From Sinorhizobium saheli (GTDB lineage: Bacteria; Pseudomonadota; Alphaproteobacteria; Rhizobiales; Rhizobiaceae): a DNA stretch of 50,087 bases. Position 1 is the first letter of the stretch, and every line of letters begins with the position of its first letter. Shown in pieces: positions 24,424-34,719 of the stretch. A model generated the notes under the pieces. That model was not told where the DNA came from. It searched no databases and was given only the letters and a program-made list of their open reading frames with translations. Position numbers and translations under genes: made by a program. Location: contig NZ_LNQB01000074.1 in the NCBI RefSeq assembly GCF_001651875.1, positions 1-50,087 of the forward strand, written 5' to 3'.

Positions 24424-24864
24424 ATGATCTATGTCGACGCCGACGCATGTCCGGTAAAGGCGGAAATTCTCAAGGTGGCTGAGCGCCACGGCCTCGAAGT
24501 GACCCTCGTCGCCAATTCAGGCCTGCGGCCTTCGCGTGACCCGATGGTTCGCCATGTCATCGTATCGGCGGGATTCGACGCGGCGGACGACTGGATCGCC
24601 GAGCGCGCCGGTGAAGGCGACATCGTCGTCACCGCCGACGTGCCGCTCGCCGGGCGCTGCGTTGCCGCGGGCGCGCTCGTCACCGGCCCCACCGGCCGCG
24701 TCTTCGACAGGAGCAATATCGGCATGGCATCCGCGATGCGCGACCTCGCAGCCCATCTGCGCGAAACCGGCGAGAGCAAGGGGTACAATGCCGCCCTCAC
24801 CGCGAGAGATCGCTCCGCCTTTCTCGAGACGCTTGACCGGCTCTGCCGACGCGTCAAAAGGTGA
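24424..24864 (+). CDS. DUF188 (YaiI/YqxD) family protein
   Basis: The 146-residue protein starts MIYVDADACPVKAEI, the signature of the YaiI/YqxD family, which has a NYN/PIN-like nuclease fold. Acidic residues (Asp5, Asp7) and DIVVTADVPLAGRC fit a metal site, so a nuclease role is possible but unproven. The start at 24424 opens the family sequence exactly; a frame upstream reads the hairpin repeat and is rejected. The DUF1345 gene follows after 28 bases. Confidence 0.9.
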   Translation: MIYVDADACPVKAEILKVAERHGLEVTLVANSGLRPSRDPMVRHVIVSAGFDAADDWIAERAGEGDIVVTADVPLAGRCVAAGALVTGPTGRVFDRSNIGMASAMRDLAAHLRETGESKGYNAALTARDRSAFLETLDRLCRRVKR

Positions 24865-24892
24865 AGGAAGAGCCGGCACACGGGAGGCGGCG

Positions 24893-25552
24893 ATGACACC
24901 GAAGCAAGGGCTCAGGCATTGGCCGTTCTATCTCGCCCTCATGGGCTCGCTCATCAGTTTGCCGATCAGCATTCCGCTCTCCGCCAGCGAGGCGATCGAG
25001 GTCGCGGCGATCCTGTTCTTCTGCATCTATCTGTCGATCACGGCTTTCCGGGTTCCGAAGCTTACCGGAAGCTATCTCAAGGCCAATGCGCGTGACACGA
25101 GCGAGCCGGAGCCGGTCATCTTCCTGGTGACGCTCGCGGCGGCGGCCGTTTCCCTTGCGGCCCTCTTCCTGGCGTTGAACCGCGCCGGAGGCGGCCGCGC
25201 CACCGAGCTGATCCTCGCCTTTGCCTCGGTCGCCCTTGGCTGGGCAACGGTCCACACCATGGCGGCGTTCTACTACGCGCATGTCTATTGGCTCGCCGGC
25301 CGACGCGAGGGCGGCAACGATCCGGCGGCGCGGGGGCTCTCCTTTCCGGAAACGGACGATCCCGGTGGATACGATTTTCTCTATTTCGCCTTCGTCGTCG
25401 GCATGACCGCGCAGACCTCGGACGTCGCCATCACCACCACCGCGATGCGGCGCGTCAACCTGATGCACGCGATCGTCTCGTTCTTCTTCAACACGGTGCT
25501 TGTCGCCGCCGCTGTCAACGCCGCGGTGCAGCTCGCCGGCGGCACGCCATAA
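24893..25552 (+). CDS. DUF1345 family membrane protein
   Basis: The 219-residue protein has five to six hydrophobic spans and the DUF1345 signature in its second half (YDFLYFAFVVGMTAQTSDVA, then RRVNLMHAIVSFFFNTVL). The start follows GGGAGGCGGCG. The family is uncharacterised; its placement between DUF188 and S-formylglutathione hydrolase genes gives no clear hint. The next gene begins 15 bases downstream, so co-transcription is likely. Confidence 0.88.
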   Translation: MTPKQGLRHWPFYLALMGSLISLPISIPLSASEAIEVAAILFFCIYLSITAFRVPKLTGSYLKANARDTSEPEPVIFLVTLAAAAVSLAALFLALNRAGGGRATELILAFASVALGWATVHTMAAFYYAHVYWLAGRREGGNDPAARGLSFPETDDPGGYDFLYFAFVVGMTAQTSDVAITTTAMRRVNLMHAIVSFFFNTVLVAAAVNAAVQLAGGTP

Positions 25553-25567
25553 GTCCAGGAGGCTTTG

Positions 25568-26401
25568 ATGAAAGTGATCTCGCAGAATACCGCGTTCGGC
25601 GGCATGCAGGGCGTCTTCGCCCATGATTCCGCCGCCTGCAAGGGCGAAATGACCTTTGCCGTTTATGTTCCGCCGCAGGCGACAACCGAGCCTCGCCCCG
25701 TCCTCTGGTATCTCTCAGGCCTCACCTGCACTCATGCGAACGTCATGGAGAAGGGCGAGTATCGCCGCATGGCCTCAGAGCTCGGCCTCATCATCGTCTG
25801 TCCCGACACGAGCCCGCGTGGCCCGGACGTGCCGGACGAGTTGACCAACTGGCAGATGGGCAAGGGTGCAGGCTTCTACCTCGATGCCACGGAGAAGCCC
25901 TGGGCCGAACACTATCAGATGTACACCTATATCACCGAGGAATTGCCGGCCCTCGTCAACCAGCATTTCCGCATCGACATGAGCCGCCAGGCGATCTTCG
26001 GTCATTCGATGGGAGGGCATGGCGCCATGACGATCGCGCTCAGGAACCCCGAGCGCTTCCGGAGCTGCTCCGCCTTCGCGCCGATCGTCGCCCCGTCGAG
26101 TGCCGACTGGTCCGTGGGCGCCTTCGAGAAATACCTCGGCGCCGACAGGGCCGCCTGGCGCAAATACGATGCCTGCGCCCTCGTCGAGGACGGCGCCCGC
26201 TTCCCGGAATTCCTGATCGATCAGGGCAAGGCGGACGGCTTCCTTGAAAACGGGCTTCGTCCATGGCTCTTCGAGGAAGCGGTCAAGGGGACGAGTATCG
26301 GGCTCACGCTGCGGATGCACGAGCGTTACGACCATTCCTATTATTTCATCTCGACCTTCATGGACGACCATCTGAAGTGGCACGCCGACAGGCTCGGCTG
26401 A
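25568..26401 (+). CDS. fghA: S-formylglutathione hydrolase
   Basis: The enzyme hydrolyses S-formylglutathione to formate and glutathione, the second step of glutathione-dependent formaldehyde oxidation; the dehydrogenase partner is not in this window. The 277-residue alpha/beta hydrolase has the esterase D triad: Ser147 in GHSMGGHGA, Asp223 in QGKADGF and His256 in YDHSYYF. LWYLSGLTCTHANVMEKGE, typical of this family, is near residue 48. The ATG at 25568 follows AGGAGG at good spacing; a TTG just before it is not used. Confidence 0.95.
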   Translation: MKVISQNTAFGGMQGVFAHDSAACKGEMTFAVYVPPQATTEPRPVLWYLSGLTCTHANVMEKGEYRRMASELGLIIVCPDTSPRGPDVPDELTNWQMGKGAGFYLDATEKPWAEHYQMYTYITEELPALVNQHFRIDMSRQAIFGHSMGGHGAMTIALRNPERFRSCSAFAPIVAPSSADWSVGAFEKYLGADRAAWRKYDACALVEDGARFPEFLIDQGKADGFLENGLRPWLFEEAVKGTSIGLTLRMHERYDHSYYFISTFMDDHLKWHADRLG

Positions 26402-26429
26402 GACGGGGCGCGCGTGGCGGGCGGCCTGC

Positions 26430-26741
26430 TCAGCAGACGGGTTGAATACGTGGCTGGCCGGCCGTCTCGACCACCCGCACGCTCGATTCGGCAAGGCCGT
26501 GATGGCCTTCCGCATCGATCACCAGATGCCAGTGCGCCGTTTCCGGAAGGGTCATGCGCAGCGGCGACTTGCGCGCGACGCCGCCGAAGAACTGGTGCTT
26601 CAGCGTTTCCTTGTAGCGCGTGAAGTTCGCATCCGTCATCAAGCGGACATTGGCGACCGCCGACAGCGTGATCTCGATCCGGGTACCCGCCTTCTGCGCC
26701 TTGAGGTCGTAATGCGTGTAGTTCAATGCTTGCTTTGCCAT
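26430..26741 (-). CDS. DUF1883 domain protein
   Basis: The 103-residue protein has the short DUF1883 beta-rich domain (NYTHYDLKAQKAGTRIEITL, then VRLMTDANFTRYK and a HWHLVIDAEGHHG end). The domain is often found alone or joined to TIR domains; here it is alone, and its function is unknown. I took the ATG giving MAKQALNYTHYD, with an alternative start 6 codons upstream. It is convergent with fghA, separated by 28 bases. Confidence 0.82.
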   Translation of the reverse strand: MAKQALNYTHYDLKAQKAGTRIEITLSAVANVRLMTDANFTRYKETLKHQFFGGVARKSPLRMTLPETAHWHLVIDAEGHHGLAESSVRVVETAGQPRIQPVC

Positions 26742-26813
26742 CGCCGTCGATCGGGACAATATGAGCTATCGCTAACGACAGTAGCGACGCCCTCTTAACG
26801 AATGGTTTTGTCG

Positions 26814-26857
26814 CCCGGAAACGGGAAACGGCTCCTTTCGAGGAGCGCCTTTCTTTT
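26814..26857 (+). terminator. Twin tetraloop hairpins with U-rich end (attenuator or sRNA end)
   Basis: Two adjacent hairpins stand 85 bases upstream of rluC: CCCG-GAAA-CGGG (26814-26825, a GNRA loop) and GCTCCT-TTCG-AGGAGC (26831-26846, TTCG loop), followed by GCCTTTCTTTT. This has the form of an intrinsic terminator. No plus-strand gene lies just upstream, so it may end a short RNA begun near 26760-26800 or attenuate the rluC transcript. Confidence 0.6.
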
Positions 26858-26941
26858 CGGCAGCTACGGTCGCCGGACTGGTCCTCATGCCCGCAATGGG
26901 CTAAAGCCAGCCCTTGAAGAACAGGAAGCGGATTTCTGCAG

Positions 26942-27934
26942 ATGGCAGGCATAGAACACAGGCAGGTGGACAGCGACGAGGCGGGCATGCGGCTCGACCG
27001 CTGGTTCAAGGTGCATTTTCCCGGGCTGGGCTTCGGTCCGCTGCAGAAGCTGCTGCGCTCCGGCCAGATCCGCATCGACGGCGCACGCGCCAAATCCGAC
27101 ACGCGGGTGCAGCCCGGGCAGACGATCCGCATTCCTCCGCTCGGCATCGATGCCAAGGATACGAAATCCGGCCCGATCGGCGGGCGGGACCTCCGCCATT
27201 CGGCCGACGGCGAGCTCCTGTCGCGGATGGTCCTGCACGAGGACGCCAAGGTCATCGTGCTCAACAAGCCGGCCGGCCTCGCGGTCCAGGGCGGCTCGGG
27301 GGTCAGCCGGCATATCGACAAGATGCTCGAGGCCTGGGCCAACCAGAAAGGTGAAAAGCCGCGGCTGGTCCATCGGCTCGACCGGGACACTTCGGGCGTC
27401 CTCGTCGTCGCCCGCACACGCGGCGCGGCGCAGCAACTGACGGCGGCGTTTCGCGAACGCGACACCAAGAAGACCTATTGGGCGCTGGTCAAGGGCGTGC
27501 CGCGCAAGCGCGAGGACCGCATCTCCACCTGGCTGGTCAAGGAGCAGACGCCGGACGGCGACCGCATGCGGATCGCCAGGCACGGCGAGGACGGCGCCGA
27601 CCATGCGATCTCCTATTACCGCATCGTCGAGCAGGCCGGCCAGAACCTCGCCTGGCTGGAGATGGAGCCCTATACCGGCCGCACGCACCAGCTTCGCGTG
27701 CATGCCGCCCATATCGGCCATCCGATCATCGGCGATCCGAAATATTTCGAAGCGGATATCAACTGGACCTTCCCGGGCGGCATCCAGAACCGCCTGCACC
27801 TGCATGCGCGCCATATCGACATTCCCCATCCGAACGGCGGACGGCTGAAGATCACGGCGCCCCTGCCCCCGCATATGGTGCAAAGCTGGAACCTGCTCGG
27901 CTTCGACGAAAATGCCGCCAGCGAGGACGATTGA
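26942..27934 (+). CDS. rluC: Pseudouridine synthase, RluA family (RluC-like)
   Basis: The 330-residue enzyme converts uridines in 23S rRNA to pseudouridine. An S4-like RNA-binding domain is at residues 1-75 (GMRLDRWFKVHFPGLGFGPL). The catalytic domain follows with Asp147 in HRLDRDTSGVLVVA. C-terminal motifs such as YTGRTHQLRVHAAHIGHPI are present. Length and architecture fit RluC, although RluA-type paralogues cannot be fully separated by eye. The TGA overlaps the ATG of the next gene (TGATG), implying translational coupling. Confidence 0.9.
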   Translation: MAGIEHRQVDSDEAGMRLDRWFKVHFPGLGFGPLQKLLRSGQIRIDGARAKSDTRVQPGQTIRIPPLGIDAKDTKSGPIGGRDLRHSADGELLSRMVLHEDAKVIVLNKPAGLAVQGGSGVSRHIDKMLEAWANQKGEKPRLVHRLDRDTSGVLVVARTRGAAQQLTAAFRERDTKKTYWALVKGVPRKREDRISTWLVKEQTPDGDRMRIARHGEDGADHAISYYRIVEQAGQNLAWLEMEPYTGRTHQLRVHAAHIGHPIIGDPKYFEADINWTFPGGIQNRLHLHARHIDIPHPNGGRLKITAPLPPHMVQSWNLLGFDENAASEDD

Positions 27935-28599
27935 TGAAGCTCGTTCTTTTCGATTGCGACGGGACGCTGGTCGACAGCGCCGGGCTGATCCACGAGGTCA
28001 TGGCGCGAACCTTCGAGGCGTTTGAACTGCAGCGACCGACGAGCGAGGCGACCAAGGCGATCATCGGGCTTACGCTCGACATCGCGATCGCGCGCCTTAT
28101 GGGGCAACCCCATGTCGATGACCGCGCGACCGCAATGGCGGCACATTACAAGGCTATATTCAGAGCGGTGCGGGATGAGCGGGAATTCCAGGAGGCGCTG
28201 TTTCCGGGCATCGCTGCGATGATCGAGGAACTCGCCGCCCGCGACGAACTGCTGATCGGCGCCGTCACCGGCAAGTCGCGGCGGGGGCTGACGCACATCG
28301 CCGAGACCCACGGCCTCGACAAGATCTTCTTCGTCTCGCGCACCGCGGACGACTGCCCCTCCAAGCCGCACCCGGCCATGGTCATGGAGTGCTGCAGCGA
28401 AGCGGGCGTCGAGGCGCGGGACACGATCGTCATCGGCGACGCGATCTATGACATGCAGATGGCAAAGGCCGCGGGCGCCGGTGCCCTCGGCGTCGCCTGG
28501 GGCTACGCCAGCGTACCCGAGCTGGTCGAGGCCGGCGCCGACCATATCGCCCAGGTGCCAGCGGACATAATCGAATGGATGGAACGCAGCCATGCCTGA
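27934..28599 (+). CDS. HAD family hydrolase (phosphoglycolate phosphatase-like)
   Basis: The 221-residue protein has the HAD motifs: FDCDGTLVDS with Asp7 and Asp9, GAVTGKSRRGL as the motif 2 region, Lys in SKPHP, and IGDAIYDMQMAKAAGAGALG with paired acids. An alpha-helical cap lies at residues 15-80. The best guess is a small-molecule phosphatase; the substrate is not evident. It overlaps rluC by one base and the ATP12 gene by 8 bases, so the three form one operon, a grouping I recall as common in Rhizobiales. Confidence 0.9.
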   Translation: MKLVLFDCDGTLVDSAGLIHEVMARTFEAFELQRPTSEATKAIIGLTLDIAIARLMGQPHVDDRATAMAAHYKAIFRAVRDEREFQEALFPGIAAMIEELAARDELLIGAVTGKSRRGLTHIAETHGLDKIFFVSRTADDCPSKPHPAMVMECCSEAGVEARDTIVIGDAIYDMQMAKAAGAGALGVAWGYASVPELVEAGADHIAQVPADIIEWMERSHA

Positions 28600-29377
28600 T
28601 ATTCGCGACGAACTGACGAGCGCGCTGAGCGACGAGGATCCCGTGCGCCGCGCCCAGATCCAGATGCAGAAGCCGCTGGCGAAGCGCTTCTACAAGGCCG
28701 TGAGCGTCGGCCCTGCGGAGGAGGGCGGCTATGCCGTGCTTCTCGATGGGCGCTCGGTGCGCACGCCCGCAAGACACCCGCTTGCGGTCCCGACGGAGAA
28801 GCTGGCCGAACTGCTGGCGGCCGAGTGGGACGCGCAGGCCGAGGTCATCGACCCGTCGGCGATGCCGCTCACGCGGATCGTCAACACGGCGATCGACGGT
28901 GTGGCTCCCGATCACCGCGCCGTCTTCGACGACATTGTGCGTTTCGCCGGCAGCGATCTCCTGTGCTACCGCGCCGACAGCCCCGCAGGGCTCGTCGCAC
29001 GCCAGAACGACATGTGGAACCCGGTCCTCGACTGGGCCGCCCGGGCGCTCGGCGCGCGTTTCATTCTCGCCGAGGGGGTTATTCACCAGGAACAGCCGCG
29101 CGAGGCAATTTCAGCCTATGCGGAAGGACTGCGTGCCTTTGCGACGCCGCTTGGGCTGGCCTGCCTGCACACGGTCACGAGCCTGACGGGATCGGCGCTG
29201 CTGGCGCTCGCCGTCGCCATGCGCCGCTTGTCCGCCGAAGACGCATGGGCCGCCGCCCATGTCGACGAGGATTGGCAGATCGAGCATTGGGGGACCGACG
29301 AGGAAGCGTTTCGCCGTCGCGAGAACCGCTGGCGGGAGATGCAGGCGGCGGCAGCCGTTCTCGACGCGCTGAAGTAG
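28592..29377 (+). CDS. ATP12 family F1-ATPase assembly chaperone
   Basis: The 261-residue protein matches the ATP12 family, known in mitochondria as the chaperone that binds the F1 alpha subunit during assembly; alphaproteobacteria carry homologues. Visible features are KRFYKAVSVG near residue 31, LLDGRSVRTPARHPLAVPT near 49, the DLLCYRAD segment, and an aromatic, acidic C-terminus (EDWQIEHWGTDEEAFRRR). The ATP synthase genes are not in this window. The start lies within the end of the HAD gene. Confidence 0.9.
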   Translation: MPDIRDELTSALSDEDPVRRAQIQMQKPLAKRFYKAVSVGPAEEGGYAVLLDGRSVRTPARHPLAVPTEKLAELLAAEWDAQAEVIDPSAMPLTRIVNTAIDGVAPDHRAVFDDIVRFAGSDLLCYRADSPAGLVARQNDMWNPVLDWAARALGARFILAEGVIHQEQPREAISAYAEGLRAFATPLGLACLHTVTSLTGSALLALAVAMRRLSAEDAWAAAHVDEDWQIEHWGTDEEAFRRRENRWREMQAAAAVLDALK

Positions 29378-29411
29378 CCGCCTGATAATAGTGGCCGACG
29401 GGCGCCACGAG

Positions 29412-29466
29412 TCCCTTCTCCCCGTCAAAACGGGGAGAAGCTGGCCGGCAGGCCGGATAGGGGGCA
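29412..29466. repeat. Rhizobial CCCTTCTCCCCG-type hairpin repeat
   Basis: CTTCTCCCCG (29415-29424) pairs with CGGGGAGAAG (29431-29440) in a perfect 10-base stem, then comes CTGGCCGGCAGGCCGGATAG, a combination I recognise as a frequent intergenic repeat of rhizobia. It lies between the convergent ATP12 and sugE genes, where it can act as a two-way terminator or RNA-stabilising end. Confidence 0.75.
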
Positions 29467-29476
29467 AATCTGCCCG

Positions 29477-29791
29477 TCAGGCGACGAGCTTCAGGCCGGC
29501 AATGCCTGCGACGATCAGGCCGATGCAGCCGAGGCGCATGGCCGTCGCGGGCTCTCCGAAAAGGACGATGCCGAGGATCACGGTGCCGATCGTGCCGATG
29601 CCGGTCCACACCGCATAGGCGGTGCCGAGCGGCAGCGAACGCACGGCGATGCCGAGCAGCACGACGCTCAGGATCATCGACCCGACCGTCAGCAGGCTCG
29701 GCAGCAGGCGCGTAAATCCATCCGTATATTTGAGGCCGATTGCCCAGCCGATTTCCAGAATTCCGGCGAGCAGCAGGGTGATCCAGGCCAT
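29477..29791 (-). CDS. sugE: Guanidinium exporter Gdx (SMR family, SugE-type)
   Basis: This 104-residue protein has four membrane helices and the SugE/Gdx signature ([15 protein letters not shown] with Glu13 and Trp16, then [16 protein letters not shown]). Gdx proteins exchange guanidinium for protons as antiparallel dimers, while the EmrE branch exports larger quaternary amines. A mini-ykkC riboswitch directly ahead of the gene supports the guanidinium role. The start is fixed by AAGGAG seven bases upstream. Confidence 0.92.
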   Translation of the reverse strand: MAWITLLLAGILEIGWAIGLKYTDGFTRLLPSLLTVGSMILSVVLLGIAVRSLPLGTAYAVWTGIGTIGTVILGIVLFGEPATAMRLGCIGLIVAGIAGLKLVA

Positions 29792-29811
29792 TTCAAACTC
29801 CTTCGTGTGGA

Positions 29812-29867
29812 GCGAGGCCGTCCCCGCGGAAGTGCGAACCGGATGACCGATCCGTGCAGCCGTCTGC
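29812..29867 (-). promoter_or_regulatory. Guanidine-II riboswitch (mini-ykkC)
   Basis: On the minus strand two hairpins each carry an ACGG loop: GCAG-ACGG-CTGC (29867-29856) and GCGGGG-ACGG-CCTCGC (29827-29812, one G-U pair). The linker is 28 bases. This is the mini-ykkC pattern, in which guanidine makes the two loops pair and frees the ribosome site. The AAGGAG of sugE is 8 bases after the second hairpin, and the downstream gene is the expected one. Confidence 0.83.
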
Positions 29868-29879
29868 GATGTGGCGCCT

Positions 29880-29908
29880 GTATCGCACGAGGCCCCGTGG
29901 CGAGCAAG
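29880..29908 (-). promoter_or_regulatory. Putative sugE promoter
   Basis: On the minus strand CTTGCT (29908-29903) and CGATAC (29885-29880) are separated by 17 bases, a moderate match to the rhizobial sigma-70 consensus. A transcript from here would begin within a few bases of the first riboswitch hairpin, which fits well. Confidence 0.5.
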
Positions 29909-29952
29909 CCCCTCTCCGGCAAGGCTACCTTGCAGGCGCGACAGGTCTCACC

Positions 29953-31259
29953 TCAAGAATTCCGCTCGCGCCGGAGCTTTGCCCACCATTCGAGCCGCTT
30001 GCGAAGCTCACGTTCGAATCCACGCTCCGGCGGGTCGTAGAACGTCTTCCTGCCCATTTTCTCCGGGAAGTAATCCTGCCCGGAAAACGCATCCGGCTCG
30101 TCGTGATCGTAGCGATAGCCCTCGCCGTATCCCTCCCCCTTCATGAGCTTGGTCGGGGCGTTCAGGATATGTTTCGGCGGCAGCAACGAACCATTCTCCT
30201 TCGCCGCCCGCATCGCCGTCTTGTAGGCGGTGTAGACCGCGTTCGACTTCGGCGCGGTCGCGAGGTAGACGCAGGCCTCTGCGAGAGCGAGTTCGCCTTC
30301 GGGCGAGCCGAGATAGTCGTAGGCGTCCTTGGCGGCGTTGCAGATCACCAGGGCCTGCGGATCGGCAAGGCCGATATCCTCGACGGCCATGCGCACGAGA
30401 CGCCTGCCGAGATAGAGCGGGTCCTCGCCGGCATCGAGCATGCGGCAAAGATAATAGAGCGCGGCATCCGGATCGGATCCCCGAACCGACTTGTGCAGCG
30501 CCGAGATCAGATTGTAGTGACCGTCCTGGCTCTTGTCGTAAACCGGCGCGCGGCGTTGGACGATATCCCTCAGCGCCGCGGCGTCGAAGATTTCGTCCCG
30601 GCGGGCGGCACGCCAGACCTCTTCGGCAAGCGTCAGGACGGCGCGGCCATCGCCGTCCGCCATGAGGATGAGGCTTGCACGCGCCTCCGCGTCGAGCGGC
30701 AGCGACTTGCCCTCGGTCTTCTCGGCGCGCTGCAGGAGTTCCTCGAGGCTCGCCTCGTCATGCGGCTTGAACGTCAGCACCCGCGCCCGCGACAGGAGCG
30801 CGGCATTGAGTTCGAAGGACGGGTTCTCGGTGGTCGCACCGACCAGAATGACGGTACCGTCCTCCATGACCGGAAGGAAGCTGTCCTGCTGGGCGCGATT
30901 GAAACGATGGATCTCATCGACGAACAGCAGCGTCTGGCGTGCCGACATGCGCCGGGCGCGGGCGGAATCGAACACCTTCTTCAAATCCGCCACACCGGAG
31001 AAGATTGCCGAGATCTGCTCGAAGGCGAGGCCTGCCTCGCCCGAAAGCAGCCGGGCAACCGTCGTCTTGCCGGTCCCCGGCGGACCCCAGAAGATCATCG
31101 ATCCGAGCGAACCGGATGCGATCATGCGCGTCAATGCGCCGTCCGGACCGGTCAGATGCTCCTGCCCCGTTACCTCGGCGAGCGTGCGCGGCCGCAGCCG
31201 ATCGGCAAGCGGTCTTGCCGAGGCCATCTCAGGCGGTTCGATGGGGGAAAAAAGATCGC

Positions 31260-31263
<4 letters not shown>
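29953..31263 (-). CDS. rarA: Replication-associated recombination protein A
   Basis: The 436-residue AAA ATPase of the RarA/MgsA/Mgs1 family acts at stalled replication forks. Walker A is GPPGTGKT (residues 60-67), Walker B LLFVDEIH (112-119), sensor 1 VGATTENPSFELN near 140, and the tetramerisation part follows after residue 250 (AALYYLCRMLDAGEDPLYL). The start codon overlaps the stop of the upstream protease gene by four bases (ATGA), so the two genes are translationally coupled. Confidence 0.94.
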
Positions 31264-32657
<1,394 letters not shown>

Positions 32658-33069
32658 GAAGCATTCTCCCTTTCATTGCTGCTACGTTCAGATAGGATTT
32701 CGCAGGAAAAAAGGCAAACGCGCCGCTACCGGAATACAGTGTCAGCGGCGTCGGCGGCGAAGGAAATCAATTGGCAAATCAGGCCATTGGCGCGACGACG
32801 GAGTCCATGCGCGGTTCCTCATATGCATCCACCAAGAGGCGCGGCGTTGCAGCGGGAGACCGCTTCGGATTTCGACCGGCTACGGTCACGAGCCACACAC
32901 GAAAACGTGGTTCCGGCCACCTTTCCCGGTGATCGAAACTCTGGTCATTTTGTCTACTGAAGCGCGTCGCGCTTCGGGACATTGTTTTTTAAGCATGTCG
33001 TTGCCCAAAACCGCTGCACAGTTTTTGGTCGACATGCACTAAACCGCCAATCGATGTTGAGGAAACACC
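32658..33069. other. Divergent spacer between protease and msrP
   Basis: This 412-base region separates divergent genes and should hold both promoters. I see no gene. The right part contains a hairpin repeat at 32993-33038 preceded by GAAGCGCGTCGCGCTTC, itself a short palindrome. I could not identify convincing promoter boxes. Confidence 0.5.
32993..33038. repeat. GCATGTCG hairpin element
   Basis: GCATGTCG (32993-33000) pairs with CGACATGC (33031-33038), and CCAAAA pairs with TTTTGG inside, giving a 46-base interrupted hairpin. I recognise this layout (GCATGTCGTTGCCCAAAACC start) as a frequent Sinorhizobium intergenic repeat. It lies 31 bases upstream of msrP and may be part of its leader. 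Confidence 0.7.
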
Positions 33070-34011
33070 ATGCCCAGCTACCGCGCGCCGCGGATCGACG
33101 CCTCTGAAATCACGCCGGAACGCTGCTTTCTCGATCGCCGCGGCTTCATGGCGGCCGCCGCCGGCGGCCTCATTCTGGGCAGCGCGACCGCCGGGCACGC
33201 GGCCGCGCTCAAGGCTTCCACAGGCGCCTACAAGGTCGATGAACCGCTGACGCCGGAAAAGGACGTCACGAGCTACAATAATTTCTACGAGTTCGGCACG
33301 GGCAAGGGCGATCCGGCCGCGAACTCCGCATCGTTCAAGCCCGAACCCTGGAAGGTCAAGGTCAATGGCCTCGTCAGCAAGCCGCGGGAATTCGGTCTCG
33401 AGGAACTCCTCGCCTTTCCTCTCGAAGAGCGAGTCTATCGCATGCGCTGCGTGGAGGCCTGGTCGATGGTGATCCCGTGGATCGGCTTTCCGCTGGCCGC
33501 CCTCCTCGATGAGGTCGAGCCGCTCGGGAGCGCCAAATATGTCGCCTTCGAGACCGTCATCCGGCCCGACGAGATGCCAGGCCAATCCGGCTATTTCCAG
33601 CCGCTGGAGTGGCCCTACCGCGAAGGGCTGCGGCTCGACGAGGCGCGCCATCCGCTGACAATCCTCTCCGTCGGCGTTTACGGCAAAACCTTGCCGAACC
33701 AGAACGGCGCTCCCGTGCGCCTGGTGGTGCCGTGGAAATACGGCTTCAAGGGGATCAAATCGATCGTGCGGATTTCGCTGACCGAGACGCCGCCGCCCTG
33801 CACCTGGAACCTCACGGCCCCCGACGAATACGGCTTCTACGCCAATGTGAACCCGGCGGTCGACCATCCGCGCTGGAGCCAGGCGACCGAGATCCGCGTC
33901 GGCGAAGGCGGTTTTTTCGGCTCCAACCGTCGCGACACGCTTCCCTTCAACGGCTATGCCGAAGAGGTCGCAAGCCTTTACGCCGGGATGGACCTCAGAG
34001 CGAACTTCTGA
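33070..34011 (+). CDS. msrP: Protein-methionine-sulfoxide reductase catalytic subunit MsrP
   Basis: MsrP (YedY) is a periplasmic molybdopterin enzyme that reduces methionine sulfoxide in envelope proteins. The 313-residue protein has a twin-arginine signal ([12 protein letters not shown], Arg23-Arg24), so it is exported folded with its cofactor. The molybdenum ligand is Cys127 in [11 protein letters not shown]. The sulfite oxidase-like fold is visible through [13 protein letters not shown] and [14 protein letters not shown]. The start follows GAGGAAACACC. msrQ follows after 2 bases, so both are made together. Confidence 0.95.
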   Translation: MPSYRAPRIDASEITPERCFLDRRGFMAAAAGGLILGSATAGHAAALKASTGAYKVDEPLTPEKDVTSYNNFYEFGTGKGDPAANSASFKPEPWKVKVNGLVSKPREFGLEELLAFPLEERVYRMRCVEAWSMVIPWIGFPLAALLDEVEPLGSAKYVAFETVIRPDEMPGQSGYFQPLEWPYREGLRLDEARHPLTILSVGVYGKTLPNQNGAPVRLVVPWKYGFKGIKSIVRISLTETPPPCTWNLTAPDEYGFYANVNPAVDHPRWSQATEIRVGEGGFFGSNRRDTLPFNGYAEEVASLYAGMDLRANF

Positions 34012-34013
34012 TC

Positions 34014-34676
34014 ATGGCCCTCGTTCCGACCTTGCCCAAGCATCTCCATGGTCCCTCGATCTGGGCCCTCTATGCGCTCGGCTTCGTGCCCGCCGCCTCG
34101 GCCTTCTATCTCGGCGCGACCGGCCAGCTCCCCGGCAATGCGATCAAGGAATTCGAGCACCTGCTCGGCCTCTGGGCCTTGCGTTTCCTTATCGCGACGC
34201 TGACGATCACCCCCGTCCGCGACCTCTTCGGCGTGAACTGGATCAGGTACCGCCGCGCCCTCGGGCTGCTCGCCTTCTATTACGTGCTGATGCACTTCCT
34301 GGCGTATATGCTGCTCGACCAGATGCTGCGATTCCCGGCGATCCTTGCCGATATCGCCCGCCGCCCCTTCATCACCATCGGCATGGCGGCCCTCGTGCTG
34401 CTTATCCCTCTGGCGCTGACCTCGAACAATTGGTCGATCCGCCGGCTCGGTCCGCGGTGGAACAAGCTGCACAAGCTCGTCTATGTCATCGCGGCGGCCG
34501 GCGCGCTGCATTTCGCCATGTCCGTCAAGGTCGTCGGACCCGAGCCGATGCTCTACATCGCCCTCGTCACCCTGCTCCTTAGCTGGCGCACCGTCAGAAC
34601 GCGCTTCCTGCGCTGGAAACGCCAACGTTCCGCGATCGCGCGGCCGATCCCCGCAACGGAAAAAGCGGCCGGGTGA
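34014..34676 (+). CDS. msrQ: Heme-binding subunit MsrQ
   Basis: MsrQ (YedZ) is the b-type heme membrane partner that passes electrons from the quinone pool to MsrP. The 220-residue protein has six hydrophobic spans and heme-ligand candidates His in EHLLGLWALRF, His in YYVLMHFLAY and His in ALHFAMSVK. WNKLHKLVYVIA is typical of the family. The stop codon lies inside a stem that also serves as the rplQ terminator on the other strand. Confidence 0.94.
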   Translation: MALVPTLPKHLHGPSIWALYALGFVPAASAFYLGATGQLPGNAIKEFEHLLGLWALRFLIATLTITPVRDLFGVNWIRYRRALGLLAFYYVLMHFLAYMLLDQMLRFPAILADIARRPFITIGMAALVLLIPLALTSNNWSIRRLGPRWNKLHKLVYVIAAAGALHFAMSVKVVGPEPMLYIALVTLLLSWRTVRTRFLRWKRQRSAIARPIPATEKAAG

Positions 34677-34692
34677 AAATCACCCGACCGCT
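34660..34692 (-). terminator. Terminator shared by rplQ and msrQ
   Basis: AGCGGCCGGGTGA pairs with TCACCCGACCGCT (one mismatch, loop AAA). On the minus strand it is followed by TTTTT, which makes a strong terminator for the ribosomal cluster. On the plus strand it is not followed by a U-tract, and it contains the msrQ stop. Confidence 0.85.
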
Positions 34693-34719
34693 CCGAGTCT
34701 TTCGGTCTATTCGCCGAAA

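Noticed and set aside
29792..29950. Guanidine-I (ykkC) riboswitch before sugE
   Set aside because: The long conserved core of that class is absent; the two ACGG hairpins fit the guanidine-II class.
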